A stretch of DNA of 28,721 nt from an uncultured Chromatiaceae bacterium (GCA_946482325.1 CAMLRA010000039.1:1-28721), one strand, 5' to 3'; counted from the stretch's first letter, positions 1-8,992 are shown. The notes: generated by a model from the letters alone, not told the origin. Numbers and translations: made by a program.

Positions 1-712
1 CAGCCAGATTCATACCCTGCATGCGAAAGTCAGCCGGCGCTTTGGTTTTTTGTAGGAGCAGCTGCAGGGTGTCGGCACTGATCAGCTTCAGCCCAGCAGC
101 ATAGTCACTGCCATTCAGCTCGACGTCCTCCAGCGCACTGCGCAGTAGCGCCAGATCATCGGCAGCAACGGACAGCAGCATAGATTTCAGGGTAAATGGG
201 ATCAGAAAGCCATCAGCTGAAACAAAAGAAGCATCAAATAACGCTGAAGTTTTGATTTGTTGCACCTTGGCCTGTGGAGTGCCAGGAGTCTGTTGCAGTT
301 GTTGCAACGCTTCATTATGGTCGGCTATCGGTTGTGGATTTTTTGCTTGTTTAGCCAGTAGTTGCTGCTGAGCCATTTCTAAATCAAGCAGATATTGCGA
401 TGGCAGACTCAGTTGTAGCTCAGTATAGGGCACTGCATTCAGCAACTGTTGCTGCAGATAGCCTTGCAGCGTTTTCCTTAAACTGAGCCGGCGCTCTTCA
501 TACTGACTCCGATCAGGCTGCGGGCAGCGTTCAGACGTCTCGGGCTGCTCAGCGGCAGGACGCTGAACTAAAGCCAGCTGGCCTGCCGCAGCAACCGCCG
601 GCTGATCAGCCAGATGGGCGCGCGCGACTGCTTTCGCGGTAACGTTTTGCTCTGGCCACAACCACCAACCCAGCGCCAGCGTGGCAGTCAGTAACAGCGA
701 ACGTTTTAGCAT
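1..712 (-). CDS. Unrecognised exported/membrane-anchored protein, 3' end cut by window edge
   Basis: I read this frame by hand on the minus strand: an ATG at 712 opens 237 codons with no stop up to position 1, so the C-terminus lies outside the window. The N-terminus (MLKRSLLLTATLALGWWLWP) has two basic residues and then a hydrophobic stretch of about 16 residues, which suggests a signal peptide or single membrane anchor; I see no lipobox. The rest is rich in Gln and Leu (for example YLQQQLL near residue 100 and ALQQLQQTPG near 160) and looks helical. I recognise no family. It follows the PH-domain gene directly: that gene's stop codon begins one base before this ATG, so the two are very probably co-transcribed and translationally coupled. 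The reading frame is well supported; the function is unknown. Confidence 0.7.
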   Translation of the reverse strand, partial: MLKRSLLLTATLALGWWLWPEQNVTAKAVARAHLADQPAVAAAGQLALVQRPAAEQPETSERCPQPDRSQYEERRLSLRKTLQGYLQQQLLNAVPYTELQLSLPSQYLLDLEMAQQQLLAKQAKNPQPIADHNEALQQLQQTPGTPQAKVQQIKTSALFDASFVSADGFLIPFTLKSMLLSVAADDLALLRSALEDVELNGSDYAAGLKLISADTLQLLLQKTKAPADFRMQGMNLA

Positions 713-1327
713 TTAGTTTTTAATAAAAGTTTCAAACACACTGCTGTAATCTTTGCGATAAGCCTGTGACATCGCGTCGCTTAAGGTGTCGTGATAAAAA
801 CCATAGAGTTCACGGGCCTGATTGGCGATATTGCTGCCTTCACCACCCTGACGGGCCAGAGAATTCACCACGTGCGACAGGCTCTTTTCCACCGTTTGCA
901 AATCCCGTTGCTCGGCTTCCATCAGCAAACTGATTTCGGTCAGGGCTTTGTAGATGTCTTTCAGTTGTTCGATATGTTCTTTATGCACGTCGATGGAAAA
1001 ATCGGTGCTGTGAATGCGGAATTTCAGTTCGACGTCGAGATCGATAGTGCCGGCGGTTTCCAGCAATACATTGCGGATGTCGGCATTGATATATTCGTAG
1101 CGCTTCAGCAGGCGTTTTTTACTGAGCGCGGTATTGCCATCCAGATGCAGTAAAGCGAAGTTAGTGAAACAATATTCATCAGTTTTGCTTTTGATTAAAA
1201 AGAAGATTTTTTCGCCGGTTTCATGCTTGATGTAATCGTCGGCTTCAACTTTGTTGTAGTTCTCCGGGCTGATGACGCGACCAATATCACTTAATCCCAA
1301 TGCTTCTGAGGCAATTTTACCAAACAT
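713..1327 (-). CDS. Bacterial PH-domain protein, YvbH-like
   Basis: A 204-residue protein starting MFGKIASEALGLSDIG. The first ~120 residues resemble the bacterial pleckstrin-homology fold (bPH_1 family), with the pattern GEKIFFLIKSKTDEYCFTN, then the Leu/Asp strand FALLHLDGN and a SKKRLLKRY segment. The last ~80 residues are helical, like the YvbH extension that follows this domain in homologues and is thought to drive oligomerisation. The frame is open upstream to 1420, but ATG 1327 is preceded by an AAGGAA ribosome site, and the upstream residues look unlike the family, so I chose 1327. No signal peptide or membrane segment is visible, so it is probably cytosolic. It is followed without a gap by the exported protein at 1-712. 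No precise role is known for this family. Confidence 0.75.
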   Translation of the reverse strand: MFGKIASEALGLSDIGRVISPENYNKVEADDYIKHETGEKIFFLIKSKTDEYCFTNFALLHLDGNTALSKKRLLKRYEYINADIRNVLLETAGTIDLDVELKFRIHSTDFSIDVHKEHIEQLKDIYKALTEISLLMEAEQRDLQTVEKSLSHVVNSLARQGGEGSNIANQARELYGFYHDTLSDAMSQAYRKDYSSVFETFIKN

Positions 1328-1487
1328 AACTTGTTCCTTGTCTTTGATATGGAAACGAGAGACTGATGTTCTGAGCTTACCAAGGGCTTGCATGCGCTGC
1401 AACCTACAAAATGTTAACAAGCATGTCGGTCATTCGGTACGCGAAGCACAGGAGTGGGGGAGGCAAAAGTTGACAGAGTTCAAGGCT

Positions 1488-1542
1488 TGAGGCAGCTGTT
1501 GATAAGTCAGCTGCCTCACCAGACATTATTGCTGATGTCTGG
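1488..1542 (-). other. Two adjacent perfect hairpins at the 3' end of the his operon
   Basis: Two inverted repeats sit next to each other. One is an 8-bp stem CCAGACAT/ATGTCTGG (1519-1526 and 1535-1542) that spans the hisIE stop codon. The other is an 11-bp stem TGAGGCAGCTG/CAGCTGCCTCA (1488-1498 and 1508-1518) with a 9-nt loop. Neither is followed by a U-run on the minus strand, so they are not classical intrinsic terminators. They could block 3' exonucleases or form part of a factor-dependent end. Confidence 0.5.
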
Positions 1543-2170
1543 CTTTTAACACATCAATCACATCATTAAGCTGCAAATCCTGCGACCGCAGCAGCACCAG
1601 CAGGTGAAAAATTAAATCCGCCGCTTCGTTTTTCAGCTCGTCGCGATCGCCAGCCATCGCCGCTAAAGCCGACTCGACACCTTCTTCTCCGACTTTTTGC
1701 GCGATGCGTTTAACACCGCGGGCAAACAGACTGGCGGTGTAGCTGGACTTGGGGTCGGCATGCTGGCGACTGGCGATCACAGTTTCCAAATCAGTTAAAA
1801 AACTCAACGCCGGTGCGTTGCTCTTCGCATCATGCCAGCAGGTTTCAGTGCCGACATGGCAAGTTGGCCCGTCCGGTAACGCCAGTGCCAGCAAGCTGTC
1901 GCGATCGCAGTCGGCGCTTAAACTTTGCAGTTTTAAGAAATGGCCTGAGCTCTCGCCTTTGGTCCAGAGCCGGTTTTTACTGCGGCTGAAAAAAGTCACC
2001 CGGCCGGTTTGCAGCGTCACTGCCAGCGCTTCGCTGTTGGCAAAACCCTGCATCAGCACTTTGCCGGACACCGCATGCTGCACTATCAATGGCAGTAAAC
2101 CGTCGGCCGGCCATTTTAATTGTTCCAGCTGGTCAGGCAGCGGCACATTCGCGTCTAACACAAAACTCAT
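1526..2170 (-). CDS. hisI: Bifunctional phosphoribosyl-AMP cyclohydrolase / phosphoribosyl-ATP pyrophosphatase
   Basis: Catalyses steps 2 and 3 of histidine synthesis: removal of pyrophosphate from PR-ATP and opening of the purine ring of PR-AMP. The 214-residue protein is the fused HisIE form. The HisI domain (about 1-115) carries [20 protein letters not shown], the metal-binding cluster SADCDRD (85-91) and the two cysteines of CHVGTETC (104 and 111). The HisE domain (about 125-214) carries [13 protein letters not shown] and the helix [14 protein letters not shown]. Its ATG overlaps the hisF stop codon as ATGA (2167-2170), which indicates translational coupling. Length and domain order match the enterobacterial protein. 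It is the last gene of the operon. Confidence 0.97.
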   Translation of the reverse strand: MSFVLDANVPLPDQLEQLKWPADGLLPLIVQHAVSGKVLMQGFANSEALAVTLQTGRVTFFSRSKNRLWTKGESSGHFLKLQSLSADCDRDSLLALALPDGPTCHVGTETCWHDAKSNAPALSFLTDLETVIASRQHADPKSSYTASLFARGVKRIAQKVGEEGVESALAAMAGDRDELKNEAADLIFHLLVLLRSQDLQLNDVIDVLKARHQQ

Positions 2171-2940
2171 GGCCGGATCTCCACGTTGGCAGCGATTAAG
2201 GCTGATTTTAAATCTGGGATGGCAATAATGCCTTTGTGAAACACTGAAGCAGCGAGGGCGCCGTCGACGTCAGCGTCGCGAAATACATCAATAAAATGCT
2301 GCACAGCACCAGCGCCGCCGGAGGCAATCAATGGCACCTGGCAATACTGGCGCACTAACGACAGCTGCGCCAAATCATAGCCCTGGCGCACACCGTCCTG
2401 ATTCATACAGTTCAGCACGATTTCGCCGGCACCGCGGCGCTGCACTTCTTCCACCCAGTCCAGTAATAACCAGCGGGTTTTCTGGCTGCGTGTTTCGTCG
2501 CCGGTGTATTGATAGACCTGATATTGGCCGGTGGTGGCGTCAAAATAACTGTCGATACCGACCACCACACACTGCTGGCCAAAAGCCGCGTTCAGTTCAC
2601 TAATCAGTTCCGGTCGCGCCAGTGCCGGGCTATTGACCGAAATTTTGTCGGCGCCAAGTTCCAGAATTTTACCGGCATCCGCCACCGATTTTATGCCGCC
2701 GGCGACACAAAACGGGATATCGATGACTTCGGCAATTTTACGCACCCAGCTTTTATCGACGACACGGCCGTCGCTGGAGGCGGTGATATCGTAAAACACC
2801 AGCTCGTCGGCGCCCTCCAAGGCGTAACGGGCGGCGAGCGGCACTATGTCCCCGATGATTTCGTGGTTGCGAAATTGCACGCCCTTCACGACGACGCCAT
2901 CGCGCACATCCAGACAAGGAATTAACCGTTTTGCCAGCAT
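2167..2940 (-). CDS. hisF: Imidazole glycerol phosphate synthase, cyclase subunit
   Basis: The (beta/alpha)8 barrel that uses ammonia from HisH to turn PRFAR into imidazole glycerol phosphate and AICAR. Its 257 residues match the usual length. The start [16 protein letters not shown] places the catalytic Asp at 11, and [10 protein letters not shown] gives the second at 130. The phosphate-binding motifs AGGIKS (80-85) and IASGGAGA are present. The ATG lies 19 bp inside hisA and is preceded by a GAGG ribosome site in the hisA coding sequence, so the two are coupled. The protein acts as a heterodimer with HisH, two genes upstream in the operon. Confidence 0.98.
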   Translation of the reverse strand: MLAKRLIPCLDVRDGVVVKGVQFRNHEIIGDIVPLAARYALEGADELVFYDITASSDGRVVDKSWVRKIAEVIDIPFCVAGGIKSVADAGKILELGADKISVNSPALARPELISELNAAFGQQCVVVGIDSYFDATTGQYQVYQYTGDETRSQKTRWLLLDWVEEVQRRGAGEIVLNCMNQDGVRQGYDLAQLSLVRQYCQVPLIASGGAGAVQHFIDVFRDADVDGALAASVFHKGIIAIPDLKSALIAANVEIRP

Positions 2941-3674
2941 GCGATCGCCTCCTCAATGGTGAATTTACCTTCCAGCAGCGCACGGCCGAGGATCACGCCG
3001 GCGACCGGCGATGCTTGGTCAGCTTGCGCACGCAAACTGCGGATATGTTCCAAATTGCCAACACCACCGGACGCCTGCCAGGCGATGCCGGGGTACTTCG
3101 CCGCCAGTTCCTGATACAGCGCAACATTCGGCCCCTGTAAGGTGCCGTCGCGGCTGATGTCGGTACAAAGCACATGCCGTGCGCCGGCGTCCAGCATGCC
3201 ATCAAGCACCTGTTCCAGCGTGACACCCGAGGCTTTGATCCAGCCATGGCTCGGCAGCGTTTTTTCGCCTTGTTCGTTGATGGATACATCGAGCGCCAGC
3301 ACGATGCGTTCTCCACCATATTGCCGGAGCCACTGTTGCACCAGCGCGCTTTCGCGGATCGCGAGCGAACCAATTACCACACGGCTGGCCCCTGCTTCTA
3401 ATAAAGTGACTAAATCGGCTTCGCTGCGCACACCACCGCCGACTTGCACCGGCAGCGGGCTTTGTTGCATTAGTTCGCGCAGCAATGCGGTCTGGCGCTT
3501 GCTGGCATCTTTGGCGCCGGACAAATCCACCAGATGTAACACACCGGCGCCGGCCGCAGCATAACGATCGCGCAGTTCAAACGGGGTTTGGCTGTAGTGG
3601 GTGGTCTGGTCATAACTGCCCTGATACAGGCGCACGGTCTGACCATCAATTAAATCTATTGCCGGGATTATCAT
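2922..3674 (-). CDS. hisA: ProFAR isomerase (phosphoribosylformimino-AICAR-phosphate isomerase)
   Basis: Step 4 of the pathway, an Amadori rearrangement of ProFAR to PRFAR. The 250-residue barrel is homologous to HisF. It begins [20 protein letters not shown] with the catalytic Asp at 7, and the second catalytic Asp is at 129 in VLALDVS. The phosphate-binding loops [10 protein letters not shown] (77-86) and ASGGVGN are intact. It starts 14 bp after hisH and overlaps hisF by 19 bp, the same order as in enterobacteria. Nothing is missing. Confidence 0.97.
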   Translation of the reverse strand: MIIPAIDLIDGQTVRLYQGSYDQTTHYSQTPFELRDRYAAAGAGVLHLVDLSGAKDASKRQTALLRELMQQSPLPVQVGGGVRSEADLVTLLEAGASRVVIGSLAIRESALVQQWLRQYGGERIVLALDVSINEQGEKTLPSHGWIKASGVTLEQVLDGMLDAGARHVLCTDISRDGTLQGPNVALYQELAAKYPGIAWQASGGVGNLEHIRSLRAQADQASPVAGVILGRALLEGKFTIEEAIACWQNG

Positions 3675-3688
3675 GGTTGTTCCTGTAC

Positions 3689-4327
3689 TCAGTCTGGCGC
3701 ACGCAGCGTTTGCGCGTCCAGCTGTAAGAAATTCTGCAAAAGGCGGGCGCCGACTTTGCCGGAGCGCTCCGGGTGAAACTGCATGCCAAGGAAATTGCGC
3801 CGGCCAATCACGGCGGCAAAATGGCTGCCGTAGTCACAGCTGGCGAGCATATAAGGCGAGGGCTGCACGGCAAAACTATGCACAAAATAAACGTAGTCGG
3901 CTGCTGTGATGCCCTGCAGCAGCGGGTGCGTTGGGCTTGCTACCTGTAAGGTATTCCAGCCCATATGCGGCAGACGCAGGCCTTTGGCTTCAAGCGGTGC
4001 GACCTGACCCGGAATTAACCCGAGGCAAGTGACATCCCCTTCGGCCGAGTGTTCAGTCAGCAGCTGCATCCCCAGACAGATGCCGAGCACGGGCTGCGTC
4101 AATTGCTGTAAGGTGCTGCGCAAGCCCTTGCTGTCAATATTGGCCATTGCTTGTTTTGCCGTGCCCACACCAGGAATAATGACTTTGTCTGCGGCGCGGA
4201 TCACAGCCGGATCAGCACTGATCTGCACCTCTGCTCCCAGGCGTTGCAGTGCGCAAAACACTGATGTGATATTGGCGCAGCCGGTGTCGACAATCACCAG
4301 CTGGGGTTTGTTTGCTTGCAAAGTCAT
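3689..4327 (-). CDS. hisH: Imidazole glycerol phosphate synthase, glutaminase subunit
   Basis: A class I glutamine amidotransferase that feeds ammonia to HisF. I chose ATG 4327 (MTLQANKPQLVIVDTGCANI, 212 residues) over the longer open frame. It follows the hisB stop by one base, has AAAGG upstream, and the family starts at about this point. The catalytic triad is complete: Cys84 in LGICLGMQLL, and His185 and Glu187 in FHPERSGKVG. The motif HMGWN (121-125) is also present. It sits between hisB and hisA; the nearly zero spacing to hisB suggests re-initiation. Confidence 0.97.
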   Translation of the reverse strand: MTLQANKPQLVIVDTGCANITSVFCALQRLGAEVQISADPAVIRAADKVIIPGVGTAKQAMANIDSKGLRSTLQQLTQPVLGICLGMQLLTEHSAEGDVTCLGLIPGQVAPLEAKGLRLPHMGWNTLQVASPTHPLLQGITAADYVYFVHSFAVQPSPYMLASCDYGSHFAAVIGRRNFLGMQFHPERSGKVGARLLQNFLQLDAQTLRAPD

Positions 4328-4328
4328 G

Positions 4329-5399
4329 TCAGAGCACACCTTTACTGCTTGGCAGCGCATCGCCGGATTTTAAAATCGCCTGACCCAAAGCCCGGCCAAA
4401 GGCTTTAAATAAACCTTCCACCATGTGGTGTTTATTGCCTGGACTTACCGACAAATGCAAAGTCATTAACATGGCATCGCACAGGCTGTGGAAAAAGTGT
4501 TCAACCATTTCCAGATTGAGCTCACCCACTTTGCCCTCGCCAAGTGCAGCGTCAAATTTCAGCAGCGGCCGGCCCGATAAATCCAGCACGGCTTCAGCGC
4601 GGCATTCGTCCATCGGCAGTACAAAACCAAAGCGGTTGATGCCACGTTTGTCGCCGATGGCTTGTTTTAGCGCCTGACCGAGTGCCAGCGCGGCATCTTC
4701 CACGCTGTGGTGGTCGTCGATGTGTAAATCGCCGGTCACGGACAGCTGCAGCGAAAAACCGCCGTGGGTGGCAATCTGGTCGAGCATATGGTCAAAAAAG
4801 CCAATGCCGGTGCTGATTTGATTGCCGCCTTTACGGTCTAAATCGAGCTGCACGCTGATGTCGGTTTCCCGGGTCGTGCGGCGCACTGAACCGATGCGAC
4901 CGCGGCTTAACAGCTGACGGGTGATTTCGGCCCAGCCCAGTGTGGCGCGGTCGTAGCGAAACGACGGCAAGCCCATATTTTCGGCCAGCTGCACATCAGT
5001 CAGGCGGTCGCCAATCACATAAGAGCGGGTAAAATCGATGCGGCCTTGCTGCAGATAATCTTTGACCAGGCCGAGCTTTGGTTTACGGCAGCTGCAGTTA
5101 TCGCGCTCAAAGTGCGGGCAAATCAGCACGTCGTCAAAGCGGATGCCTTGTGACTCAAGCAACTGCATCATTTTTGCGTGCGGTGCATCAAAAGTCGGGC
5201 GTGGGAAACTGTCGGTCCCCAGGCCGTCCTGATTGGTCACCATCACCAAGCGAAAACCGGCATCCTGCAATTTTAACAGAGCGGGCACCAGACCTGGCTC
5301 GTAAGCCAGTTTTTCCAAGGAATCCAACTGCTTATCAATCGGAGGTTCTTCCACCATAGTGCCGTCACGGTCGATAAATAAAATAGGCTGTCCGGCCAT
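4329..5399 (-). CDS. hisB: Bifunctional histidinol-phosphatase / imidazoleglycerol-phosphate dehydratase
   Basis: Catalyses the dehydration of imidazole glycerol phosphate and, later in the pathway, the dephosphorylation of histidinol phosphate. The protein has 356 residues. The N-terminal HAD phosphatase (about 1-165) shows FIDRDGT with catalytic Asp10 and Asp12, plus a zinc site [11 protein letters not shown] (Cys94, His96, Cys102, Cys104). The C-terminal dehydratase (about 168-356) shows [13 protein letters not shown] and [10 protein letters not shown], with the paired metal-binding histidines at 230-231. The frame runs to 5444, but ATG 5399 has a GGGGA ribosome site and overlaps the hisC stop as TAATG, so I used it. 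The two-domain fusion is typical of gammaproteobacteria. Confidence 0.97.
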   Translation of the reverse strand: MAGQPILFIDRDGTMVEEPPIDKQLDSLEKLAYEPGLVPALLKLQDAGFRLVMVTNQDGLGTDSFPRPTFDAPHAKMMQLLESQGIRFDDVLICPHFERDNCSCRKPKLGLVKDYLQQGRIDFTRSYVIGDRLTDVQLAENMGLPSFRYDRATLGWAEITRQLLSRGRIGSVRRTTRETDISVQLDLDRKGGNQISTGIGFFDHMLDQIATHGGFSLQLSVTGDLHIDDHHSVEDAALALGQALKQAIGDKRGINRFGFVLPMDECRAEAVLDLSGRPLLKFDAALGEGKVGELNLEMVEHFFHSLCDAMLMTLHLSVSPGNKHHMVEGLFKAFGRALGQAILKSGDALPSSKGVL

Positions 5400-6508
5400 T
5401 ATTGTTCCCCTGCGATGCCTGAAGCTGCGCCTGATTGCGCACAAAAAGTGGTGATTGCTTGTTCCAGTAGCGCCATTTCTGCCTGGCTGCCGATCGACAC
5501 CCGTACAACTTGCGGGCAGCCTAAGCGCTCTAAACCAAGCTGACTGGATTGGTTGCGGATCAAAATCCCTTGCGACGCGATACCGCTGACCCAGGCCGCT
5601 GCGTCGTCGACGCCAAGCAGTACATAGTTGGCGTTGGAGTTAAACACGCGGCGCACCTGCGGTAACTCGCTTGCAAACTGGCAAAAAGCTACGCGCAGCG
5701 CGTTGATGGTTTGGACGCTTTTGCGCATCTGTTGCTGGCCAGCAGCGGACAGGGCCTGAGTCGCAATCTCGGCGACCGGCGCAGCGATAGGGTAAGGCGC
5801 AATCATTTTTTTCAGCGCGCCAATGACATCAGGGGTTGCCAGCGTAAAGCCACAACGTAAACCAGCCAGTGCAAAGGCTTTGGATAGCGTGCGTAAGATC
5901 ACTAAATTGGGATACTGCGCCAGCAGATCCACTGTCGAGGCTGCTGGCACAAATTCAATATAGGCTTCGTCTACCACCACCAAAGCGCTGTCTCGGTAGA
6001 ACTCCAAGAGTTCGATGATTTGCTCGCGGGGAATTAAATCACCGGTTGGATTATTCGGACTGCAGATAAATACCAGCTTGGTTTGCTTGCTTTGTTTGAT
6101 GGCCGGCAAGTCCAGCGTCAGCTCTGCAGTAAGTGGCACCACAGTGCGGCCGACCTGATTGCTTTGCGCACTGATGGCATACATGCCATAGGTTGGTGGG
6201 CAAATGACGATATTATCTACACCCGGCTCACAGAAGCTGCGAATGAGCAGCTCAATGCCTTCGTCGGCACCACGACTCACCAGTACTTGTTCCGGTGCGA
6301 GGCCAGCATAGCTGGCGTACGCGGCGATTAATGCCGGTGGCTGACAATCCGGATAGCGGTTAAAACTGCCGGTTAACTGATACTCCGGCGCTAAAGCATT
6401 TTCGTTGGCGTTCAGCCAGACCGAACCGCCGGACATCGACAACCGCGCTGAGGCATATGGCACCAGCGCTTTGACGCTGTCGCGGGCTAAATTACTGATA
6501 CTGCTCAT
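5399..6508 (-). CDS. hisC: Histidinol-phosphate aminotransferase
   Basis: A PLP-dependent aminotransferase (fold type I) that converts imidazole acetol phosphate and glutamate to histidinol phosphate. Its 369 residues include the substrate segment NENALAPE, the motif CSPNNPTGD with Asn153, the PLP-binding Asp180 in [10 protein letters not shown], and the Schiff-base lysine 210 in [15 protein letters not shown]. Its ATG overlaps the hisD stop as ATGA (6505-6508), and its stop overlaps the hisB start by one base, so it is coupled on both sides. Length and motifs are normal for the family. Confidence 0.97.
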   Translation of the reverse strand: MSSISNLARDSVKALVPYASARLSMSGGSVWLNANENALAPEYQLTGSFNRYPDCQPPALIAAYASYAGLAPEQVLVSRGADEGIELLIRSFCEPGVDNIVICPPTYGMYAISAQSNQVGRTVVPLTAELTLDLPAIKQSKQTKLVFICSPNNPTGDLIPREQIIELLEFYRDSALVVVDEAYIEFVPAASTVDLLAQYPNLVILRTLSKAFALAGLRCGFTLATPDVIGALKKMIAPYPIAAPVAEIATQALSAAGQQQMRKSVQTINALRVAFCQFASELPQVRRVFNSNANYVLLGVDDAAAWVSGIASQGILIRNQSSQLGLERLGCPQVVRVSIGSQAEMALLEQAITTFCAQSGAASGIAGEQ

Positions 6509-7872
6509 TTTAATTTCTCTGACGGAATAGGGGCGAATTCATCTTGCTGTTGCAGCTTTTTGCTCAGGCTTTTCAGTCGCAAACTGACGGCATTGGCATG
6601 GGCGTTTAAACTCTCGGCGGTCGCCAGCGTCACAATGGCCGGGCCAATTGCCTGCAGACCTTTGCTGCTGAGCGTCTGCACTGTGTAACGCCGGTAAAAA
6701 TCAAGCAAAGACAAACTGCTGTGATTACGGCTGTAGCCGTAAGTTGGCAGGACGTGGTTAGTACCGCTGGCGTAATCACCGGCTGATTCTGGTGTCCAAG
6801 GGCCGACAAAAATGCTGGCGGCATTTTTCAGTTGTGGTAGTAATTTGTCGTCCTGAGCTGTTTGAATGATAAGGTGCTCAGGCGCATATTGGTTTGAAAC
6901 CAAAGCTGCCTGTGCTAAATCCTCGACCAAAATGAAACGACTGTGATCCAGCGCTTTTTTTGCGATGATGGCCCGCGGCAGTGCCAATAACTGATCTTCC
7001 AGCTTCGCCATCGTGTCTTTCAGAAGCTTCTCACTGGGGCTTATCAGCACGACTTGTGAATCCATGCCGTGCTCGGCTTGCGACAACAAATCCGCAGCCA
7101 CAAAGGCCGGATCTGCGGTTTCGTCTGCAATCACCAGTACTTCAGAGGGGCCGGCCGGCATATCAATGGCAGCCCCCTGTGCATCCCGTGCTACTTGTTG
7201 CTTGGCTTCGGTGACAAAACGATTACCAGGGCCAAAAATCTTGTCGACTTTGGCAATAGAGACTGTGCCATAAGCCAGTGCAGCAATGGCCTGAGCACCG
7301 CCGATGGTGTAAATCTCACGGATACCACAGAGCTGGGCAGCATAAACAATCTCTGGCGCGATATCAGAAGCCAATGGCGCACCAGGGGGTGTTACCAGCA
7401 CCACACGCCGGCAGCCGGCTAATTGTGCCGGCACGCCCAGCATCAATACTGTCGATGGCAGCGGCGCACTACCGCCGGGAATGTATAAGCCGACAGCGTC
7501 CAGCGCGGCATACTTCAGCTCACAAACCACACCCGGCGTGGTCTCGACCAGCAGGTCCTGTGGTTTTTGCGCGTCGTGGAATTTACGGATGTTGCTATAG
7601 GCCAGTTCAATGGCGCTGCGGCGCTCGTCGGTCAGTTTGCCTAATAACAACTGCTGCTGCACCAGGCTGAGCTCCAGTGCATTGTTGTCGATGTTGTCGA
7701 ATTTTTGGCTGTAAAACTTTAATGCTTTGTCGCCGGTGTTACGCACCGCTTTGATAATGCTGGCGACTTGCTCCGGTAACTCTTCGGCATTTTTTAGTTT
7801 GGGCCGGCTCAACACTCGGTTTTTGCCGGCATCGTCCAGTTCGGCCCAACGGCTGATACGGATCTCGAGCAT
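6505..7872 (-). CDS. hisD: Histidinol dehydrogenase
   Basis: A zinc-dependent, NAD+-linked four-electron oxidation of histidinol to histidine, the last two steps of the pathway. All expected elements are present: YIPGGSAPLPSTVLM, KIFGPGNRFVTEAK, DMPAGPSEVLVIAD; zinc ligands Gln265 and His268 in LLSQAEHG, Asp366 in SAGDYASGTNH and His425 in LNAHANAV; and catalytic Glu332/His333 in APEHLIIQT. At 455 residues it is about 20 longer than the E. coli enzyme, mainly because of a charged C-terminal tail (from about 438) after the last conserved helix. It starts 3 bp after hisG and overlaps hisC. Confidence 0.97.
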   Translation of the reverse strand: MLEIRISRWAELDDAGKNRVLSRPKLKNAEELPEQVASIIKAVRNTGDKALKFYSQKFDNIDNNALELSLVQQQLLLGKLTDERRSAIELAYSNIRKFHDAQKPQDLLVETTPGVVCELKYAALDAVGLYIPGGSAPLPSTVLMLGVPAQLAGCRRVVLVTPPGAPLASDIAPEIVYAAQLCGIREIYTIGGAQAIAALAYGTVSIAKVDKIFGPGNRFVTEAKQQVARDAQGAAIDMPAGPSEVLVIADETADPAFVAADLLSQAEHGMDSQVVLISPSEKLLKDTMAKLEDQLLALPRAIIAKKALDHSRFILVEDLAQAALVSNQYAPEHLIIQTAQDDKLLPQLKNAASIFVGPWTPESAGDYASGTNHVLPTYGYSRNHSSLSLLDFYRRYTVQTLSSKGLQAIGPAIVTLATAESLNAHANAVSLRLKSLSKKLQQQDEFAPIPSEKLK

Positions 7873-7875
7873 GAT

Positions 7876-8784
7876 TTACTCCATCATTTTTTCGATCGGT
7901 AACACCAGTATAGAACTGGCGCCCAGCGCCTTGAGCTGTTCCATCGTTTCCCAGAATAAAGTTTCGCTGCTGACCACGTGTAAGGCGACTAAGTCTTCGT
8001 TGCCAGCCAGTGGCAATAAAGTTGGATTTTCCGCGCCTGGCAGCAGGGCAATCACATCGGCGAGGCGAGCGCGTGGCGCGTGTAGCATGATGTATTTGCT
8101 CTCGTTTGCCTGCATCACACCCTGGATACGTGGCATCAATTTTTTGATGAGTTTCAGCTGTTTGTCGTCATTGAGGTCACGGCGCTGGATCAGCACGGCT
8201 TTGGAGCGGTAAATCACTTCGACTTCTTTTAAGCCATTGGCTTCGAGTGTGGCGCCGGTTGAGACCAAATCACAAATCGCATCAGCAAGGCCGGCACGGG
8301 GGGCTACTTCAACGGAGCCTTTTAAGTTCACAATACGGCAATTGACGCCATTTTGTTTCAGGTACCGGTTCAGTAAACGCGGATAAGTCGTTGCGATAGT
8401 GCGGCCTTGCAGATCCTGGATCGACTGGTAATTTTCTTCCTGCGGTACGGCAATCGATAAACGGCAGCCACCGAAATCCAGCCGCGCTAATACGGTGTAG
8501 TCATAGCTTTCGTTGTCGAGCTGGCGCTGCAGCGACATTTCTTCCAGTACGTTTTCGCCGACAATACCCAAATCACAGACACCGTCCATCACCAGACCAG
8601 GAATGTCGTCGTCACGTACCCGCAATAAATCGATGTCCATATTCTCGACATGCGCAATCAGCCGTTGTTCGCGCAGATTGATTTTCAGGCCGCAGCTGGT
8701 CAGTAGCGCCTGGGTGTCTTGTGACAGACGACCAGATTTTTGCATGGCGATACGCAGTTTTTTGCTTTCGATTAACGCGGACAT
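7876..8784 (-). CDS. hisG: ATP phosphoribosyltransferase, long form
   Basis: The first committed and feedback-controlled step: ATP + PRPP to PR-ATP. I placed the start at ATG 8784 ([20 protein letters not shown]), preceded by AGAGGAAA. The open frame upstream runs through the attenuator and is not coding. At 302 residues this is the long HisG form, which carries its own C-terminal ACT-like regulatory domain (about 225-302) and needs no HisZ. The PRPP-binding loop [13 protein letters not shown] is at 172-184, and [20 protein letters not shown] at 61-80 is the periplasmic-binding-protein-like core. It is the first structural gene, 26 bp downstream of the attenuator U-run. Confidence 0.97.
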   Translation of the reverse strand: MSALIESKKLRIAMQKSGRLSQDTQALLTSCGLKINLREQRLIAHVENMDIDLLRVRDDDIPGLVMDGVCDLGIVGENVLEEMSLQRQLDNESYDYTVLARLDFGGCRLSIAVPQEENYQSIQDLQGRTIATTYPRLLNRYLKQNGVNCRIVNLKGSVEVAPRAGLADAICDLVSTGATLEANGLKEVEVIYRSKAVLIQRRDLNDDKQLKLIKKLMPRIQGVMQANESKYIMLHAPRARLADVIALLPGAENPTLLPLAGNEDLVALHVVSSETLFWETMEQLKALGASSILVLPIEKMME

Positions 8785-8809
8785 CGGTATTTCCTCTGAT
8801 TTAAACTCT

Positions 8810-8846
8810 AAAAACAACAACCCCGGATCTCTCCGGGGCTGTTGTT
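8810..8846 (-). terminator. his attenuator: 15-bp stem with tetraloop and U-run
   Basis: On the minus strand, AACAACAGCCCCGGA pairs with TCCGGGGTTGTTGTT (plus positions 8832-8846 and 8813-8827) in 15 consecutive pairs, including one G-U, around a GAGA loop. A run of U residues follows (plus A's at 8810-8814). It lies between the his leader peptide and hisG, so it is the expected attenuation terminator. The segment at 8861-8866 is complementary to 8831-8836 and could form a competing antiterminator. Confidence 0.9.
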
Positions 8847-8874
8847 GAACACTGTGCACACCGGAGCTATCAAT

Positions 8875-8905
8875 CATAGCCACCGGCCTCTGCGGCATGG
8901 CTATG
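8875..8905 (-). promoter_or_regulatory. his leader hairpin over the leader stop codon
   Basis: An 8-bp stem CATAGCCA/TGGCTATG (plus positions 8898-8905 and 8875-8882) covers the hisL stop codon. It fits the role of the first (A:B, pausing) hairpin of a his attenuator. Its downstream arm can pair instead with 8866-8870 (GCTAT/ATAGC), giving a plausible alternative structure when a ribosome stalls on the His codons. The pairings are read directly from the sequence; the mechanism is inferred from the known E. coli/Salmonella his leader. Confidence 0.6.
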
Positions 8906-8939
8906 CGAGTGGATGATGATGATGGTGCAGTGCGGTCAT
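8901..8939 (-). CDS. hisL: Histidine operon leader peptide (five consecutive His codons)
   Basis: The minus strand from 8939 to 8901 reads ATG ACC GCA CTG, then CAC CAT CAT CAT CAT, then CCA CTC GCA TAG: the peptide [12 protein letters not shown]. Enterobacterial his leaders have a similar short peptide with seven His codons. It precedes a stop-codon hairpin and the attenuator, and hisG begins 117 bp after its stop. Its role is regulatory: scarcity of charged tRNA-His stalls the ribosome on the His run and favours read-through into hisG. No strong Shine-Dalgarno sequence is visible before the ATG. Confidence 0.93.
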   Translation of the reverse strand: MTALHHHHHPLA

Positions 8940-8992
8940 GAATAACATACTGTATTAGTTCCGGCGTCAGACGCTGTGGTCTGGTGACGTTT

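Noticed and set aside
1749..2228. 159-codon plus-strand frame opposite hisI/hisF
   Set aside because: Antisense to conserved catalytic sequences; no ribosome site or family resemblance.
7727..8212. 161-codon plus-strand frame opposite hisD/hisG
   Set aside because: It lies entirely antisense to two strongly conserved his genes and is Ser/Leu-rich with no motif, a typical shadow frame.
8785..8898. N-terminal extension of HisG in the open frame
   Set aside because: It runs through the attenuator hairpin. ATG 8784 has a good ribosome site and matches the family start.
8912..8926. Run of five His codons resembling an artificial His-tag
   Set aside because: The surrounding leader, hairpins and hisG context explain it as a natural his leader peptide.
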